DNA of 6,238 nt, from positions 1-6,238 of the forward strand of contig JBLGCB010000406.1 of assembly GCA_047617105.1 (NCBI GenBank). The letters run 5' to 3'. Origin of the DNA: JABSOG01 sp047617105. GTDB lineage: Bacteria > Pseudomonadota > Gammaproteobacteria > Enterobacterales > Alteromonadaceae. The notes below the pieces were generated by a model. It was given only the letters and a program-made list of their open reading frames with translations, had not been told where the DNA came from and did no database searches. Below, one piece after another: positions 5,693 to 6,238 of this stretch (the stretch's first letter is position 1; each line of letters opens with the position of its first letter). The translations under genes were made by a program, and so were the position numbers.

Positions 5693-5801
5693 ATTATCCC
5701 GAACATGTTCTTTCAATTATGAATCCCACTCTGTGATTATTATTATCAGTTCGAAAGTGAATGTCACTGATTGGTTATTATCCCCCAGACTCTGATATTT
5801 T
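5693..5801. other. Spacer between ffs and the helicase remnant
   Basis: No gene is visible in this 109-bp stretch. It holds a 10-bp palindrome GAACATGTTC (5701-5710) and an inverted repeat AGTGA-ATG-TCACT (5756-5768). Neither is long enough to call a transposon end or attachment site. It is the likely boundary between the core gene ffs and decaying accessory DNA. Confidence 0.4.
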
Positions 5802-6238
5802 TCATATATTCGATTTGCCATCAAAATGGATATCCCCGGCGAGGGATGGTGATTTTTGGTTTTTAGCGTGGGCTGAGGGTTCTAAATCATTGATTTTGTT
5901 TGTGATGATAACAATGTTGTCAGGCAGTTCTTGCTCGATACGGTGAGCAAACTCTGTCAGCTTGGGTTCTGCAAATGTATAAAGTCATGCGTCCTGGTTG
6001 GTTGCATCATTTACTCGCAAGATGCGACCAAGCACTTGTCTGAAATCGAGTTCTGTTTTTACCCGGCTCAGGTGACAACAAACTTGTCGTCTTGGAATGT
6101 CAGTGCCTTCGCTGATCATGCCCACACTGACAACCCATTGGATGTAATCACATTGTATTTTATTGGCTAGGCCAAAGTAGCGTGAGAGGGGGATTGGCGC
6201 TTTGTCTGTAAGCCATGGGGTGCCAGTTAATGCAAGGG
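5802..6238 (-). pseudogene. Decayed superfamily 2 DEAD/DEAH helicase fragment (Res-like), cut by window edge
   Basis: Reading the minus strand in one frame from 6236 gives helicase hallmarks in order: LTGTPW (motif III-like, 6230-6213), SEGTDIP (motif V-like, 6113-6093) and QVLGRILR (motif VI, 6038-6015). An in-frame TGA stands at 5987-5985. The same frame then continues LYTFAEPKLTEFAHRIEQ (5984-5931) and stays open to a TGA at 5804-5802. My recollection of intact relatives has Trp between the two halves, so TGG to TGA is the likely change. Only about 35 residues separate motifs III and V, where SF2 helicases normally have well over 100, including the start of the second RecA-like domain. The join lies near 6141-6138, between KIQCDYI and QWVVSVG. 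An in-frame internal deletion plus a nonsense codon indicates a non-functional remnant. Intact relatives are accessory helicases, often near restriction or other island genes. Confidence 0.85.

Noticed and set aside
5701..5710. GAACATGTTC as a LexA-type or other operator
   Set aside because: The spacing between half-sites is two bases, not the four of Bacillus-type LexA boxes, and it is not the CTGT-N8-ACAG form used in gammaproteobacteria. A 10-bp palindrome can occur by chance.
5985..5987. TGA read as tryptophan (altered code) or as selenocysteine in the helicase frame
   Set aside because: The same fragment uses TGG for Trp elsewhere, and the fragment also lacks a helicase segment, so ordinary decay explains the TGA. 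No selenocysteine insertion hairpin was evident downstream, and the expected residue is Trp.
5761..6170. Two plus-strand frames of 61 and 79 codons in the right-hand region
   Set aside because: They are the complement of the helicase remnant, whose motifs are clear on the minus strand; they have no recognisable domain.

Overview
The window looks like chromosomal DNA of a marine-type gammaproteobacterium (Alteromonadales/Oceanospirillales-like). Base composition is moderate (by eye roughly 45% GC). Pgi is close to the E. coli enzyme along its whole length, the LacI-family regulator has an N-terminus typical of sugar regulators from those groups, and a small bacterial-type (4.5S) SRP RNA with the enterobacterial architecture is present. 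No species can be named from the sequence alone.

Layout, left to right. (1) 1-357, minus strand: N-terminal 119 residues of a LacI-family repressor, running off the left edge. (2) 358-873: a 516-bp divergent control region with a candidate operator dyad and a sigma70-like promoter. (3) 874-2523, plus strand: complete pgi, glucose-6-phosphate isomerase, ending at a strong hairpin terminator. (4) 2586-3722, minus strand: a patatin-like phospholipase, convergent with pgi, whose stop codon lies in the terminator's T-tract. (5) 3723-3908: an AT-rich divergent promoter region. (6) 3909-4799, plus strand: a single-pass membrane protein with 15 Glu-Pro dipeptides and a DUF3014 domain. (7) 4861-5463, plus strand: a small PlsC-like acyltransferase, separated from the previous gene by a GC-rich hairpin. 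(8) 5560-5672, plus strand: the SRP 4.5S RNA gene (ffs), with a stable-RNA-style promoter. (9) 5802 to the right edge, minus strand: a decayed superfamily 2 helicase fragment with an apparent internal deletion and a nonsense codon.

How they may work together. LacI regulator and pgi form a divergent sugar-metabolism pair. The middle block joins a predicted phospholipase, an envelope protein of unknown function and a predicted lysophospholipid acyltransferase, which suggests, without proving, a shared interest in membrane lipids. ffs is a housekeeping gene of membrane-protein targeting. The helicase remnant suggests that accessory DNA begins just to the right of ffs. I do not see a clearly new multi-gene system here. 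The most notable signals are the decayed helicase, the Glu-Pro rod, the hairpin before the acyltransferase and the compact ffs promoter.
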